A stretch of DNA of 64,000 nt, taken from Roseovarius sp. Its GTDB lineage: Bacteria > Pseudomonadota > Alphaproteobacteria > Rhodobacterales > Rhodobacteraceae. Below are positions 8,778-18,130 of this stretch, in pieces (within the stretch, counting starts at the first letter, position 1; each line of letters opens with the position of its first letter). The position numbers and the translations under genes are program-made. Below the pieces are notes generated by a model that had not been told where the DNA came from, ran no database searches, and worked only from the letters and a program-made list of their open reading frames with translations. The stretch is taken from contig JAOSKR010000002.1 of NCBI GenBank assembly GCA_027493545.1, positions 558,001 through 622,000 of the forward strand, written 5' to 3'.

Positions 8778-9546
8778 GGGCGTGCTCCGCCGGGCTTTGG
8801 TCGTGGTCGTGGTCGTGGCCGTGGCCGTGATCGTGTTCATGGTCGTGGTCATGGCGGTAGAGCGCCAGCGCGCCCCGCGTGCCGGTGCCGAACAGCGCGC
8901 GGTATTCGGGTGCGCCGGCGACATGTGCCGGCGCCCCCTCGCAGCAGATATGGCCGTTGAGACAGATCACCCGGTCCGAGGCGGCCATGACGACGTGCAA
9001 TTCGTGGCTGACCATCAGCACCGCGCAGCCCAACCGGTCGCGCGCGTCGGCGATGCGGCGGTAGAAGCCGGCCGAGCCGGGCTGGTCGAGCCCCTGGGTG
9101 GGCTCGTCGAGGATCAGCAGATGCGGCTCTCCGAGCAGGGCGCGCGCCAGCAGCACGCGTTGCAGCTGCCCGCCCGAGAGGCCGGCCATCTGGCGGGCGG
9201 CAAGATCGCCCGCCCCGGCCTCGGCCAGCGCGGTGATTGCGGCGGCATCGGGCACGTGCGCGGGCAGGCTCAGAAAGCGGCGCACGGTCAGGGGCAGGGT
9301 GGCGTCGATGTGCAGACGCTGGGGAACATAGCCCAGCCGCAGCCCCGGCCTGCGCCTTACCTCGCCCGCCGCCGGGCGGACCGCGCCGATGATCGCGCGC
9401 AGAAGCGTCGATTTGCCCGACCCGTTGGGACCGACGATGGTGACGATCTCGCCCGGGGCGATGGCGAGGTCGATGCCGTGCAGCACGCGCCGGCCGCCTA
9501 GGATGACGTCGAGACCGTCGAGTTCGACCAGGGGGGGCGGCGGCAC
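8758..9546 (-). CDS. znuC: Zinc ABC transporter ATP-binding protein ZnuC
   Basis: A 262-residue ATPase with Walker A GPNGSGKST, signature LSGGQLQRVLLARALL, Walker B LLILDEPTQGLD and a switch His in VSHELHVV. The C-terminus is very His/Asp-rich (HDHDHEHDHGHGHDHDHDQ), a zinc-binding tail seen in ZnuC. The frame as sequenced starts at GTG 9546. An ATG at 9553 (MNGAAAPP) overlaps the zur stop as ATGA and would be the better start if the seven-base G run at 9532-9538 has lost one base. Its neighbours zur and znuB are in the same transcription unit. Confidence 0.9.
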   Translation of the reverse strand: MPPPPLVELDGLDVILGGRRVLHGIDLAIAPGEIVTIVGPNGSGKSTLLRAIIGAVRPAAGEVRRRPGLRLGYVPQRLHIDATLPLTVRRFLSLPAHVPDAAAITALAEAGAGDLAARQMAGLSGGQLQRVLLARALLGEPHLLILDEPTQGLDQPGSAGFYRRIADARDRLGCAVLMVSHELHVVMAASDRVICLNGHICCEGAPAHVAGAPEYRALFGTGTRGALALYRHDHDHEHDHGHGHDHDHDQSPAEHAHDHHGA

Positions 9547-9549
9547 CGT

Positions 9550-10019
9550 TCATGCGGCCTCTGCGCAACGGGGGCAGAGGCCTTCGGCCTCGATTGCCAC
9601 GCGCTCGACCCTGAACCCCGCTCCGCGCGCGGCGGCGGTGATGGCGGTGCGGGCGGGGCCGGCCTCGGCCTCGGCCACCGCGCAGCAGACCCGGCAGATC
9701 AGGAACGCCGGATCGTGTTCGGCCCCGCTGTGGGCGCAGGCGACGAAGGCGTTGATACGTTCGATCTTGTGGGCGAAGCCCTGGGCGACCAGGAAATCGA
9801 GCGCCCGGTAGGCCACCGGCGGCTGCGAGCCCAGACCCTCGTCGCGCAGCCGCTCGAGGATGTCGTAGGCCCCCATCGCGCGATGACCGTCGAGCAGGAT
9901 CTCCAGCACCCGCCGGCGTTGGGGCGTGAAGTGCAGCCCCCGGGCGCGGCAATGGGCGTCGGCGGCGGTGACGGCGGCGGCGATGCAGGCGCGGTGGTCG
10001 TGGCTTTGAAACCGAGCAT
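9550..10019 (-). CDS. zur: Fur-family zinc uptake regulator Zur (probable frameshift at start)
   Basis: A metalloregulator of about 156 residues that represses zinc import when zinc is plentiful. The winged helix is seen in FTPQRRRVLEILL and PPVAYRALDFLVAQGFAHKI, followed by FVACAHSGAEHDPAFLICRVC and the closing CPRCAEAA cysteine pair (structural zinc). The likely start is ATG 10019 (MLGF); the family frame continues as QSHDHRACIAAAV only if one T is restored in TTT near 10005-10010. The alternative in-frame ATG at 10095 would start inside the operator, which is unlikely. It heads the zur-znuC-znuB operon. Confidence 0.85.
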
Positions 10020-10032
10020 GGGCGGGGCCTCC

Positions 10033-10056
10033 GTGTCGCGGTGTCGCGGTGTCGCG
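10033..10056. repeat. Three tandem 8-bp repeats in zur 5' leader
   Basis: GTGTCGCG occurs three times in direct succession between the zur start and its operator. It could be a slippage-prone spacer. No function is evident. Confidence 0.7.
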
Positions 10057-10079
10057 ACAGGGCGTATGGATGCTTGATA

Positions 10080-10094
10080 TGTTATACCATAACA
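10080..10094. promoter_or_regulatory. Zur-type operator in the zur/znuA intergenic region
   Basis: TGTTATACCATAACA is a perfect 6-3-6 inverted repeat, embedded in TGATA...TATCA-like flanks. It sits between divergent zur-znuCB and znuA, exactly where a Zur box is expected, and its form matches the AT-rich TGTTAT-N-ATAACA type of Fur-superfamily boxes. It can repress both directions at once. Confidence 0.8.
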
Positions 10095-10141
10095 CTTATC
10101 AACCCGGCGGAATCGCTTCGCTCCGCAAAGGAATTTCGCCC

Positions 10142-11060
10142 ATGTCGCTCAGCGCCCCGTTCCGCGCCCTGATACCTGTCGTCGGCCTGTGGCTTGTCCT
10201 GCTGCCCGCCGCCGCGCCGGCCGAGGCTCTTCGCGTCGCCACCGATATCGCCCCGGTGCATTCGCTTGCGGCCAAGGTGATGGCGGGGGCGGGGGAGCCG
10301 GCGCTGATCCTGTCGCCCGGCGCCTCGCCCCACGGCCATGCGCTGCGCCCCAGCGAGGCGGCGGCGCTCCAGGAGCGCCGATGTGGTCTTCGTGCAGGGC
10401 GGGGGTCTCGCGCCCTGGCTCGATGGGGCGATCGCGACGCTGGCGGGCGGCGCACGGGTGGTGGCGCTGATCGACGCGCCGGGCACCACGCGGCTGCCTT
10501 CCCGCACCGAGGCGGTCTTTGGGCGATGACGGCCACGATCACACCGGTGCCGGGCTGGACCCCCACGCCTGGCTCGACCCCGAGAACGCCCGCGTCTGGG
10601 TGCGCGCGATGGCCGAGGCTCTGGCCGAGGCCGATCCCGGCAACGCGGCGCTCTACCGCGCCAACGCCGAGCACGCGCAGGACGAGATCGGCGCCTCCGC
10701 GATCCGGATTGCGCATTTCCTCGCGCCCCGGCGCGAGACGCCGTTCGTGGTGGTTCACGACGCCTTTCAGTATTTCGAGGCCCGTTTCGGGCTGCACGCG
10801 CTCGGCGCGCTCTCGGCGTCGGATGCCAGCGCCCCGGGCCGGCGCGGCTGGCCGGGCTGCGCGCGGCGCTGGCCACCAGCGGCGTGCGCTGCGTTCTGGC
10901 CGAACCCCAGGTCAACCCCGGCCTGATCGAGGCGGTGACCGGCGGCAGCGACGTGCGCACCGCGGTGATCGACCCGATGGGCGCCGACATCCCGCCGGGG
11001 CCGGATTTCTACATCGGGCTCCTGAACCATGTGGCCGGCGCCATCGGCGGCTGCCTCTGA
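10142..11060 (+). CDS. znuA: Zinc ABC transporter substrate-binding protein ZnuA (three frameshifts)
   Basis: A periplasmic zinc-binding protein of about 305 residues. A signal peptide starts at ATG 10142 (MSLSAPFRALIPVVGLWLVL, cleavage after APAEA). Zinc-site motifs in order are DIAPVHSLAAKVM, ASPHGHALRPSEAA, DDGHDHTGAGLDPHAWLDP and VVVHDAFQYFEARFGL, ending at GPDFYIGLLNHVAGAIGGCL. The frame breaks near 10370-10375, at the GGG 10519-10521 and near 10840. Each is repaired by one base (for instance TTTGGGCGAT to TTTGGCGAT). Three breaks in one gene of an otherwise intact operon suggest sequence error rather than decay, but this gene most needs resequencing. Confidence 0.85.
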
Positions 11061-11067
11061 GCGGCGC

Positions 11068-12375
11068 TCAGAGCCTGCCGACCTTGAGCCGCGTGATGCG
11101 GTTGCCGTCCTTGGCCAGCACCTCGAAGCGGAAGCCGTGAAAGACGAACACCTGCTTCACTTCGGGGATGATCTGGGCCTCGTGGATCACCAGCCCGGCG
11201 ACGGTGTTGGCCTCGTCGTCGGGCAGGTTCCAGTCGGTGGCGCGGTTGAGGTCGCGGATGGTCATCGCGCCATCGACCAGAAACTGGTTGTCATCGGTCT
11301 TGCGGATCGGCTGGCCGGGGTCGAGGTCGAACTCGTCGACGATTTCGCCGACGATCTCCTCGAGGATGTCCTCGAGCGTGATCAGCCCCTGCAGCACGCC
11401 GTATTCATCGACCACCAGCCCGAAATGCGACCGCATCCGCAGGAACTGATGCATCTGGTCGTCGAGCGTCGTCGTCTCGGGCACGAAATAGGACTGCATC
11501 ACCACCTCGGCGATGTCGAAATCCTTGAGCGCGTCAGGCGAAAAGCCGTTGTCGTTGACCAGTTTGTGCATGGCGCGCAGCAGGTCCTTGGCGTGGACCA
11601 CGCCGATGATGTTGTCGGGGTCGTCGCGATAGACCGGCAGCCGGGTGTGGCTGCTTTGCAGGCACTGTTCGAGGATCGCCCGCGGATCGAGTCCGGCGTC
11701 GATCATCTCGATGCGCGAGCGGTGCAGCATGATCTCCTCGACGGTGCGGTCGCCCAGATCGAGCGCCCCGAGGATGCGGTCGCGGTCCTCCTTTTCGACC
11801 ACGCCCTCGGAATGGCCGAGATGCAGCGCGCCGGCGATCTCCTCGCGCACGGCGAGGATCTGGCTGTCGGGGTCGGTGCGCACGCCGAAAAGCCACAAGA
11901 TGCCGCGCACCAGCGCCCGCACCGCCCCCACCACCGGTGAAAATACCGCGATCGCCACCCGGATCGCCGGCGCGGCGCGGGCGGCGGCGGCCTCGGCATT
12001 GGTGATGGCATAGGTCTTGGGCAGCACCTCGGCGAAGACCAGCACCAGGACCGTCATCACCAGCGTGGCCAGCGCCACGCCGCTGTCGCCGAAGACGCGG
12101 GTGAAGATCGCGGTTGCCAGCGAGGCGGCGAGAATGTTGACGAGGTTGTTGCCCAGCAGGACCGAGCCGATCAGCCGCTCGTTGTCCTCGGTGATCTTCA
12201 GCGCGCGCGCCGCGCCGGTGTCGCCCTTGTCGGCGCGGGTCCTGAGCTTGCCGCGCGAGGCCGCGGTCAGCGCCGTCTCGCTGCCCGAGAAGAAGGCCGA
12301 GAGCACCAGCAAAAAGAGTATCGTCACGACGGTCAGCCAGAATGCGGCATCGAGCGTGGGAGAGGCGGGGTCCAT
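11068..12375 (-). CDS. CNNM/CorC (HlyC-like) hemolysin-family membrane protein
   Basis: A 435-residue intact protein. The DUF21/CNNM membrane domain (about 1-190) holds FFSGSETALTAASRGKL and VLVFAEVLPKTYAI. Two CBS domains follow (about 205-330, with TRLPVYRDDPDNIIGVVHAKDLL and GLVVDEYGVLQGLITLEDIL). A C-terminal CorC_HlyC domain (about 345-430, starting near DDNQFLVDGAMTI) completes it. Relatives are linked to magnesium/cobalt efflux or magnesium homeostasis; bacterial members are often misnamed hemolysins. It is convergent with znuA and about 200 bp upstream of xerD on the same strand. Confidence 0.88.
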   Translation of the reverse strand: MDPASPTLDAAFWLTVVTILFLLVLSAFFSGSETALTAASRGKLRTRADKGDTGAARALKITEDNERLIGSVLLGNNLVNILAASLATAIFTRVFGDSGVALATLVMTVLVLVFAEVLPKTYAITNAEAAAARAAPAIRVAIAVFSPVVGAVRALVRGILWLFGVRTDPDSQILAVREEIAGALHLGHSEGVVEKEDRDRILGALDLGDRTVEEIMLHRSRIEMIDAGLDPRAILEQCLQSSHTRLPVYRDDPDNIIGVVHAKDLLRAMHKLVNDNGFSPDALKDFDIAEVVMQSYFVPETTTLDDQMHQFLRMRSHFGLVVDEYGVLQGLITLEDILEEIVGEIVDEFDLDPGQPIRKTDDNQFLVDGAMTIRDLNRATDWNLPDDEANTVAGLVIHEAQIIPEVKQVFVFHGFRFEVLAKDGNRITRLKVGRL

Positions 12376-12577
12376 GTCCGGTTTGTTCCTGTTCTGCCTG
12401 TGGTTATGGGCCGCGCGCGGGCCCGGCGCAAGGGGCGGGTGCGGGCGGGGTTCAGCGTGTGGCGTGCTCGACCGGGTTCAGCCCGCCCGGCCCGTTTGCG
12501 GGCCGGGCATGCGTCCGCCGGGGCGGGCGCGTGCCCTCCGGCCGAAGATCGGCGAATTCGATCCCGTCCGGCATCCG

Positions 12578-13543
12578 CTAGTCGCCCGTCGCCGGGTCCG
12601 GCTTGCGCCGCGCCGCCGTCGCCAGCGGGTGATGCGTCTCGACCAGGGCGCGCAGACGCTCGTCGAGCACATGGGTATAGATCTCGGTGGTCGAGACGTC
12701 GGCATGGCCCAGCATGGTCTGGATCGCGCGCAGATCGGCACCGTTGGCCAGCAGATGGGTGGCGAAGGCGTGGCGCAGCACATGCGGCGTCACCCTGGCC
12801 GGCGAAACCCCCGCGGCGACCGCCAGCTCCTTGATCAGCAGGTAGAAGCGGTGCCGCGTCAGGTGGCCCGCATCCGAGCGCGAGGGAAAGAGCCAAGCCG
12901 AGGCGGGGCGCCCTTCGGCGCGTGCCGCATCCTCGGCCCGCTCGCGCGCCTCCAGCCATTCCCGCAGCGCGGCGCGGGCGGGCGGCGACAGCGGCACCAT
13001 GCGTTCCTTGCCGCCCTTGCCCCGCACCAGCAGCATCTCGGGGTCGCCCCGCGCCGCCGCCACCGGCAGCGATACCAGCTCGCTCACCCGCATGCCGGTG
13101 GCGTAGAGCACCTCCATCAGGCAGGTGTTGCGCAGCCGGTCACGGGCGCCGCGCCCCAGGCCGCGCGCGGCCTGCAACAGCGCCTCGACCTCTGCCTCGG
13201 TCAGCGTCGCCGGCAGCCGCTGCGCCCGGCCGGGGCCGCGGATGCGCGCGGCGGGGTCGTCGGCGCGCAGCCCCTCGCGGGCGGCAAAGGCGAAAAGCTG
13301 GCGGATCGCCGAGAGCCGCCGGGCGCGGGTCGCGGTGGCAAGCCCGCGTGCATCGAGCGCCGCAAGGTAGGTCTCGACGTCGCGCTCGGCGGCGGTGCCG
13401 AGCGCCAGCCCGCGCCGGTCGAGCCAGTCGGCGAAGTCCGCCAGATCGCGGGCATAGGCGGCCAGCGTGTTCGCCGCCGCGCCGGCCTCGGCCGCGCGGG
13501 CCTCGAGAAAGGCGGCGGTCCAGTCCGGTGCCCGGGGTGTCAC
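12578..13543 (-). CDS. xerD: Tyrosine recombinase, XerD type
   Basis: A 321-residue site-specific recombinase that resolves chromosome dimers at dif with its XerC partner. The N-terminal SAM-like DNA-binding domain spans about 1-100. The catalytic set is Arg in TGMRVSELVSL, Lys in VRGKGGKERMVPL, HVLRHAFATHLL, the following His in LGHADVSTTEIYTHV, and the nucleophilic Tyr in that last motif. GTG 13543 overlaps the stop of the upstream gene (GTGA), showing coupling. XerC is not excluded, but the gene position next to aroK is the one I associate with xerD in this order. Confidence 0.85.
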   Translation of the reverse strand: MTPRAPDWTAAFLEARAAEAGAAANTLAAYARDLADFADWLDRRGLALGTAAERDVETYLAALDARGLATATRARRLSAIRQLFAFAAREGLRADDPAARIRGPGRAQRLPATLTEAEVEALLQAARGLGRGARDRLRNTCLMEVLYATGMRVSELVSLPVAAARGDPEMLLVRGKGGKERMVPLSPPARAALREWLEARERAEDAARAEGRPASAWLFPSRSDAGHLTRHRFYLLIKELAVAAGVSPARVTPHVLRHAFATHLLANGADLRAIQTMLGHADVSTTEIYTHVLDERLRALVETHHPLATAARRKPDPATGD

Positions 13544-15072
13544 GTCCGCTCCTCCAGCAGCAGGATCTGCAACGCGGCCTCGCGCGCGACCTCGGCCAGC
13601 CCGGCGGCGCACAGGGTCGCGAGCGCGTCCTGCAACTGCCGGGTCTGTCCGGGGCGGATGTCCTGCAACTGCGCCGCCGCCGACAGGAGCGCCTGCCCGA
13701 GCCGCCCCTGGGCCAGGGGCCCGGCGTGATCGTCCGCGGGCGCGGTCGCGGCAAAGGCGGCGGCGATGGCACGCTCCGTGGGGGTGATCGCCAGCGTCGC
13801 ATCGGGCGCGCCGCGCGCCAGCGAATCGAGAAAGCGCAGCCTGCGGGTCTGTCCCGGCGGAGGCGGCACCACGGGGGCATCGCCGGGGGTCAGCAATGCC
13901 ACCTCATAGGCCAGCCCGGCTACCCGCGGCGGCAGGTCGCGCCCGGCAAGGCGGGAGCCGTAGAGCGCGGCAAAGGCCACCGCAAGGCGATTGTCGCGCA
14001 TCAGCGTCCAGGCCCCGGGCAGTGCCGCGGCGATGGCGTCGGCATCGCCGGCGGTGATGGCGGCGTCGACGTCGTGGATGGCGCGCACCCGGTCCCATAC
14101 CCCGCCCGAGGCGGCCGCCCGGCGGTCGGTGTAGATGCCGAGCAGGCGGTTGGCGGGCATCGCGCCGGTGCGCGCCAGCCGCTCGGCGGCCTCGATCTCG
14201 GCCTTCCAGCCCATGGTTCCGCGCAGATCGGCGACGGCGTATTCGCGCGGCAGGTTGCCGGTGGGCAGCGGCGCGCCGGTGGCCTCGTAGAGACGAAAGA
14301 TCAGCGGCGTCATCGCCCGCGGCGGGGCCAGGCCGGCGGTGGGGTTGCCGACGGACTCGGAGTCGAGAAAACCGCCCAGAAGCGCGGCCTCGTGCGCATC
14401 CAGGACCCCCAGCGCCGCCGCCACCTCATAGGTCAGCGCCGCCGTCGTCCAGTCGCCCGCCCGGGCGGTGCAAAAGACCCGCGCGGCGTAGCTTTGCGAC
14501 AGATCCGGGCGGGCGGCCAGCGCCCGACAGGGCGCATCCTCGGTGCCGGTCAGGAGCGCCAGATCGAGCCAGTCCGCAAACAGCGCCGGGGTTTCCGGCC
14601 CGGCACCCTCGATCAGCGCGAGCGCCGCGTCGATCGCGCCGAAACGGCGCAGCGCGGCAATCCGGGCGCGCAGAAAGCGGGCGTCGCCGGCGGCGTCGGC
14701 GGGCGGGTCGGCCTCGGCCAGCAGCAGCGTGTAGTAAAGCGCCTGCACCGCCGGCAGGGGCCGGCCGCCAAGGCGGGCGAACTGGGCCATCAGCATGTCG
14801 CTGGTGCTCGCCGTCCACAGGTCGCGCGGCAGCCCGGTGGTGGCGGGCGGCAGCAGCCCGGCGGCATCGGGAACCGTGCGCTCCAGGGTCGTCACCGTGA
14901 TATCCGGCACCACGGCGCCGCTTTCGGGCACCCGCCCCAGCGGGCGCACCAGCGGCTGGGCGACGGTGACCGGTGCCGGCTGGCGCAGCCAGTCGATCGC
15001 CGACAGCGGCGGTTGCGCCCCGGCGGGGTCGGCCGCGATCAGCAGCGGCAGCAGCAGGTCAGCCGGTCTCAA
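13540..15072 (-). CDS. Secreted hypothetical protein between aroK and xerD
   Basis: A 510-residue protein that I do not recognise as a named family. The best start is TTG 15072, overlapping the end of the 49-residue gene upstream; it gives the short hydrophobic leader RPADLLLPLLIAADPAGAQ that looks like a signal peptide. The body is alanine/leucine-rich and helical, with repeated ALxxAxxxL patterns suggesting TPR-like or solenoid helices. No catalytic motif is evident. It is translationally coupled to xerD by a GTGA overlap. Starting further upstream at 15138 would add a basic, unlikely N-terminus. Confidence 0.7.
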   Translation of the reverse strand: MRPADLLLPLLIAADPAGAQPPLSAIDWLRQPAPVTVAQPLVRPLGRVPESGAVVPDITVTTLERTVPDAAGLLPPATTGLPRDLWTASTSDMLMAQFARLGGRPLPAVQALYYTLLLAEADPPADAAGDARFLRARIAALRRFGAIDAALALIEGAGPETPALFADWLDLALLTGTEDAPCRALAARPDLSQSYAARVFCTARAGDWTTAALTYEVAAALGVLDAHEAALLGGFLDSESVGNPTAGLAPPRAMTPLIFRLYEATGAPLPTGNLPREYAVADLRGTMGWKAEIEAAERLARTGAMPANRLLGIYTDRRAAASGGVWDRVRAIHDVDAAITAGDADAIAAALPGAWTLMRDNRLAVAFAALYGSRLAGRDLPPRVAGLAYEVALLTPGDAPVVPPPPGQTRRLRFLDSLARGAPDATLAITPTERAIAAAFAATAPADDHAGPLAQGRLGQALLSAAAQLQDIRPGQTRQLQDALATLCAAGLAEVAREAALQILLLEERT

Positions 15073-15208
15073 GGATGATTTCCTGCCGGATTTCGCGTTC
15101 CGGCGGCTTGAAATCGGCGCCGAAGAACGGACCGACATAGGCGTAGGCTACCAGCGCGACAAAGGCGATGACGGCCAGATAGAAGAGCCACTTGATGATC
15201 CGTAACAT
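15059..15208 (-). CDS. 49-residue single-pass membrane microprotein
   Basis: ATG 15208 opens MLRIIKWLFYLAVIAFVALV, a positively charged start followed by one strong transmembrane helix, then AYAYVGPFFGADF and a charged tail KPPEREIRQEIILETG. It ends at TGA 15059-15061, overlapping the TTG start of the 510-residue gene. Codon use matches neighbours. It is divergent from aroK with about 118 bp between starts. It is probably an accessory of the secreted protein encoded next to it; function unknown. Confidence 0.7.
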   Translation of the reverse strand: MLRIIKWLFYLAVIAFVALVAYAYVGPFFGADFKPPEREIRQEIILETG

Positions 15209-15326
15209 GATGCCTCGGGCCGACAGGTTTGCGTTGGTCTTTTGCCCCCCTTATAGCTGGCATTCCGGCCAAGATCACGTCATTGAGTGGCGGTCGGTTC
15301 GAATTTGGGCGGAGGAGTGCCGGGAC

Positions 15327-15887
15327 GTGACCGCGGCGGAGCGCTGGAAACTGCACAAGACCGTGGTTCTGGTGGGCATGATGGGCGCCGGCAAGACCGC
15401 GGTGGGGCGCGCGCTGGCAACGCAGCTGGGGGTGCCGTTCCTCGATTCGGATACCGAGATCGAGAGCGCGGCGGCGATGACCATCGCCGAGATATTCGCC
15501 CGCGATGGCGAGGAGTTCTTTCGCGACCGCGAGACCGAGGTGCTCAATCGCCTGCTGGACGAGGAGCGCGGGATACTCTCGACCGGGGGCGGCGCGTTTC
15601 TCAGCCAACGCAACCGCGAGCTGATCGCGCGCAAGGGCGTGTCGGTGTGGCTCGATGTCGATCTGCCGCTTTTGTGGCAGCGGGTAAAGCACAAGGATAC
15701 CAGGCCCTTGTTGCGCACAAGTGATCCGTACGCGACGCTCGCCGCGCTTTATGGCGCGCGCGTGCCGGTCTATGCCCTGGCCGATCTGTCGGTGCGCGCG
15801 GCGCCCGAATACACGATAAGCGCGATGGCGGACAGGGTGATCGAGGCGCTCAGGACACGGGCCGACGTGCTGGAGGAGACCGGATGA
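15327..15887 (+). CDS. aroK: Shikimate kinase
   Basis: Phosphorylates shikimate with ATP in the common aromatic pathway (cytoplasm). It is 186 residues. The P-loop is LVGMMGAGKTAVGRALA; the shikimate-binding region is FLDSDTEIE, STGGGAFL and the lid arginine in RPLLRTSDPYATL. GTG 15327 is chosen because GGAGGAG lies about 10 bases upstream and the family N-terminus follows (TAAERWKLHKTVVLVG). The gene overlaps aroB by four bases (ATGA), forming the classical aroK-aroB operon. Confidence 0.93.
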   Translation: MTAAERWKLHKTVVLVGMMGAGKTAVGRALATQLGVPFLDSDTEIESAAAMTIAEIFARDGEEFFRDRETEVLNRLLDEERGILSTGGGAFLSQRNRELIARKGVSVWLDVDLPLLWQRVKHKDTRPLLRTSDPYATLAALYGARVPVYALADLSVRAAPEYTISAMADRVIEALRTRADVLEETG

Positions 15888-16999
15888 CCGATATCGTTCA
15901 TGTGCCGCTTGCCGGGCGGGAATACGACATCCATGTCGGCCCGGGCCTGTTGCGCCGCGCGGGCGCGCTGGTCGGGCCGCTTCTGAGCCGCCCGCGCGTG
16001 GCCATTGTCACCGACGACCGTGTCGCCGGGCTGCACCTGAAGAGCTTGCGGCAAGGGCTTGAGGCTGCGGGAATTTCCAGCACCTGCCTGACCCTGCCGG
16101 CGGGCGAGGCGACCAAGAGCTGGCCCTATTTCGAGCGCACCGTCGACTGGCTGCTCACCGAGCGGATCGAGCGCCGCGACGTGGTGGTCGCGCTGGGCGG
16201 CGGGGTGATCGGCGATCTGGCGGGCTTCGCCGCCTCGGTGCTGCGGCGCGGCGTGCGCTTCGTGCAGGTGCCCACCAGCCTTCTGGCGCAGGTCGACAGT
16301 TCGGTGGGGGGCAAGACCGGCATCAACGCGGCCCGGGGCAAGAACCTGATCGGTGCGTTCCATCAGCCGAGCCTCGTTCTGGCCGATACCGACGTGCTGT
16401 CGACCCTGCCGCAACGCGACTTTCTGGCCGGATACGGCGAGGTGGTGAAATACGGCCTTCTTGGAGATGAAGAGTTCTTTCAATGGCTTGAGGCAAATGC
16501 TTCATCCATGCTGGCGGGCGACGAGGCCGTGCGCATCGCCGCCGTGAAACGGTCCGTCGAGATGAAGGCGGAGATCGTTGCGCGCGACGAGACCGAGCAG
16601 GGCGACCGCGCGCTGCTCAACCTCGGGCACACCTTCTGCCATGCGCTCGAGGCGGCGACCGGCTATTCCTCGCGGCTGCTGCACGGCGAGGGGGTGGCGA
16701 TCGGCTGCGCGCTGGCGTTCGATCTGTCGGCACGGCTGGGGCTCTGCGCCCGGGAGGAGCCGAGCCGCGTGCGCGCGCATCTGGCCGGGATGGGGATGAA
16801 GGTCGATCTGGCCGACATCGGGGGCGACCTGCCCGACGCCGAGGGGCTCTTGCGGCTGATGGCGCAGGACAAGAAGGTGATCGACGGGCGGCTCCGCTTT
16901 GTCCTGGCGCGCGGGATCGGGCGGGCGTTCGTGGCGGAGGACGTCGCGCCCGACGCGGTGCGCGCGGTGCTGCGCGATGCGCTGGCGGCGCGGGGGTGA
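15884..16999 (+). CDS. aroB: 3-dehydroquinate synthase
   Basis: Converts DAHP to 3-dehydroquinate, the second step of the shikimate pathway, using NAD and zinc. It is 371 residues and intact. Motifs include ALGGGVIGDLAGFAASVLRR, FVQVPTSLLAQVDSSVGGKTG, GYGEVVKYGLLGDEEFF (metal-binding Glu) and LLNLGHTFCHALE plus RLLHGEGVAIG (metal-binding His residues). ATG 15884 overlaps the aroK stop. Confidence 0.95.
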   Translation: MTDIVHVPLAGREYDIHVGPGLLRRAGALVGPLLSRPRVAIVTDDRVAGLHLKSLRQGLEAAGISSTCLTLPAGEATKSWPYFERTVDWLLTERIERRDVVVALGGGVIGDLAGFAASVLRRGVRFVQVPTSLLAQVDSSVGGKTGINAARGKNLIGAFHQPSLVLADTDVLSTLPQRDFLAGYGEVVKYGLLGDEEFFQWLEANASSMLAGDEAVRIAAVKRSVEMKAEIVARDETEQGDRALLNLGHTFCHALEAATGYSSRLLHGEGVAIGCALAFDLSARLGLCAREEPSRVRAHLAGMGMKVDLADIGGDLPDAEGLLRLMAQDKKVIDGRLRFVLARGIGRAFVAEDVAPDAVRAVLRDALAARG

Positions 17000-17030
17000 G
17001 CTCGCGGCCAGACGCAGACGCCCTGCAGGG

Positions 17031-18083
17031 TCAGCCCGGAAACCAGTGCCGTGTGCGGTTGGCGAAACCGACCAGCGACAGCATCACCGGCACCTCCACC
17101 AGCACGCCGACCACCGTGGCCAGCGCCGCGCCCGATCCCAGCCCGAACAGGCTGATTGCCACCGCCACGGCGAGCTCGAAGAAGTTCGAGGTGCCGATCA
17201 GGGCGCAGGGCGCGGCCACATTGAAGGGGACGCGCCACGCCCGAGCGGCGAGATAGGCCAGAGAGAAGATGCCGTAGCTTTGCACCAGAAGCGGCACCGC
17301 GATCAGCGCGATGACCAGCGGCCGGTCGAGGATGACACCCCCCTGAAAGCCGAAGAGCAGGATCACCGTCAGCAGCAACCCCAGCACCGTGACCGGCTTG
17401 ACGCGGTCGCGAAACCGCTCGATCGCGGCCTCACCGCCGTGCGCCACCAGGCGGTTTCGGGTCACGATGCCGGCGCCCAGCGGGATCAGAATGTAGAGGA
17501 CCACCGACAGGATGAGCGTCTCCCACGGCACGGCGATATCCGTCACCCCCAGCAACAGGGCGACAATCGGCGCGAAGGCGAAGACCATGATCACGTCGTT
17601 CACGCTGACCTGGACCAGCGTGTAGGTGGCGTCACCCCGGGTCAGTTGCGACCACACGAAGACCATTGCCGTGCAGGGCGCCGCGCCGAGCAGGATCAGC
17701 CCCGCCAGATAGGCCTGCGCGTCATCCTGCGGGATCAGCCCGGCAAAGACGTGGTTGAAGAACAGCACGCCCAGCGCGGCCATGGTGAACGGCTTGATCA
17801 GCCAGTTGACCGCAAGCGTGATGATCAGCCCCTTGGGCCGGTCGCCGATCCGCACGAGCGCCGAGAAATCGACGCCCACCATCATCGGATAGACCATCGC
17901 CCAGATCAGCAGCGCGACGGGCAGGTTGACCGAAGCGACCTCGAGCCCGGCCAGCAGGTTCGTCACCCCCGGCGCCACCGCGCCCAGCACGATGCCCGCC
18001 GCGATGGCCAGCGCGACCCACAGCGACAGCCAGCGTTCGAACCGGCCAAGCGCGGTGGCGGCGGTGGCGGTCTTGTCGGTCAT
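17031..18083 (-). CDS. ACR3-family arsenite efflux permease
   Basis: A 350-residue inner-membrane transporter with about ten hydrophobic segments. The family signature [19 protein letters not shown] contains the conserved cysteine required for arsenite transport in ACR3 proteins. A second block near the C-terminus reads [19 protein letters not shown]. The start ATG 18083 follows GAAAGGCACGCCC. There is no arsR or arsC in the window and the gene stands alone between aroB and tyrS, so its arsenic role is from family only. Confidence 0.88.
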   Translation of the reverse strand: MTDKTATAATALGRFERWLSLWVALAIAAGIVLGAVAPGVTNLLAGLEVASVNLPVALLIWAMVYPMMVGVDFSALVRIGDRPKGLIITLAVNWLIKPFTMAALGVLFFNHVFAGLIPQDDAQAYLAGLILLGAAPCTAMVFVWSQLTRGDATYTLVQVSVNDVIMVFAFAPIVALLLGVTDIAVPWETLILSVVLYILIPLGAGIVTRNRLVAHGGEAAIERFRDRVKPVTVLGLLLTVILLFGFQGGVILDRPLVIALIAVPLLVQSYGIFSLAYLAARAWRVPFNVAAPCALIGTSNFFELAVAVAISLFGLGSGAALATVVGVLVEVPVMLSLVGFANRTRHWFPG

Positions 18084-18130
18084 GGGCGTGCCTTTCGCTG
18101 CGTCTCTGCCTGCTCCGCCCGGCGTCCGGC

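Noticed and set aside
10142..11060. znuA as a genuine pseudogene
   Set aside because: All three breaks are single-base, the corrected protein is complete with all zinc ligands, the operator is intact, and many essential genes nearby have the same type of break.
12922..15078. A 718-codon plus-strand frame across xerD and the secreted protein gene
   Set aside because: Arg/Pro/Ala-rich shadow with no family motif; the minus-strand genes have catalytic residues and coupled starts.
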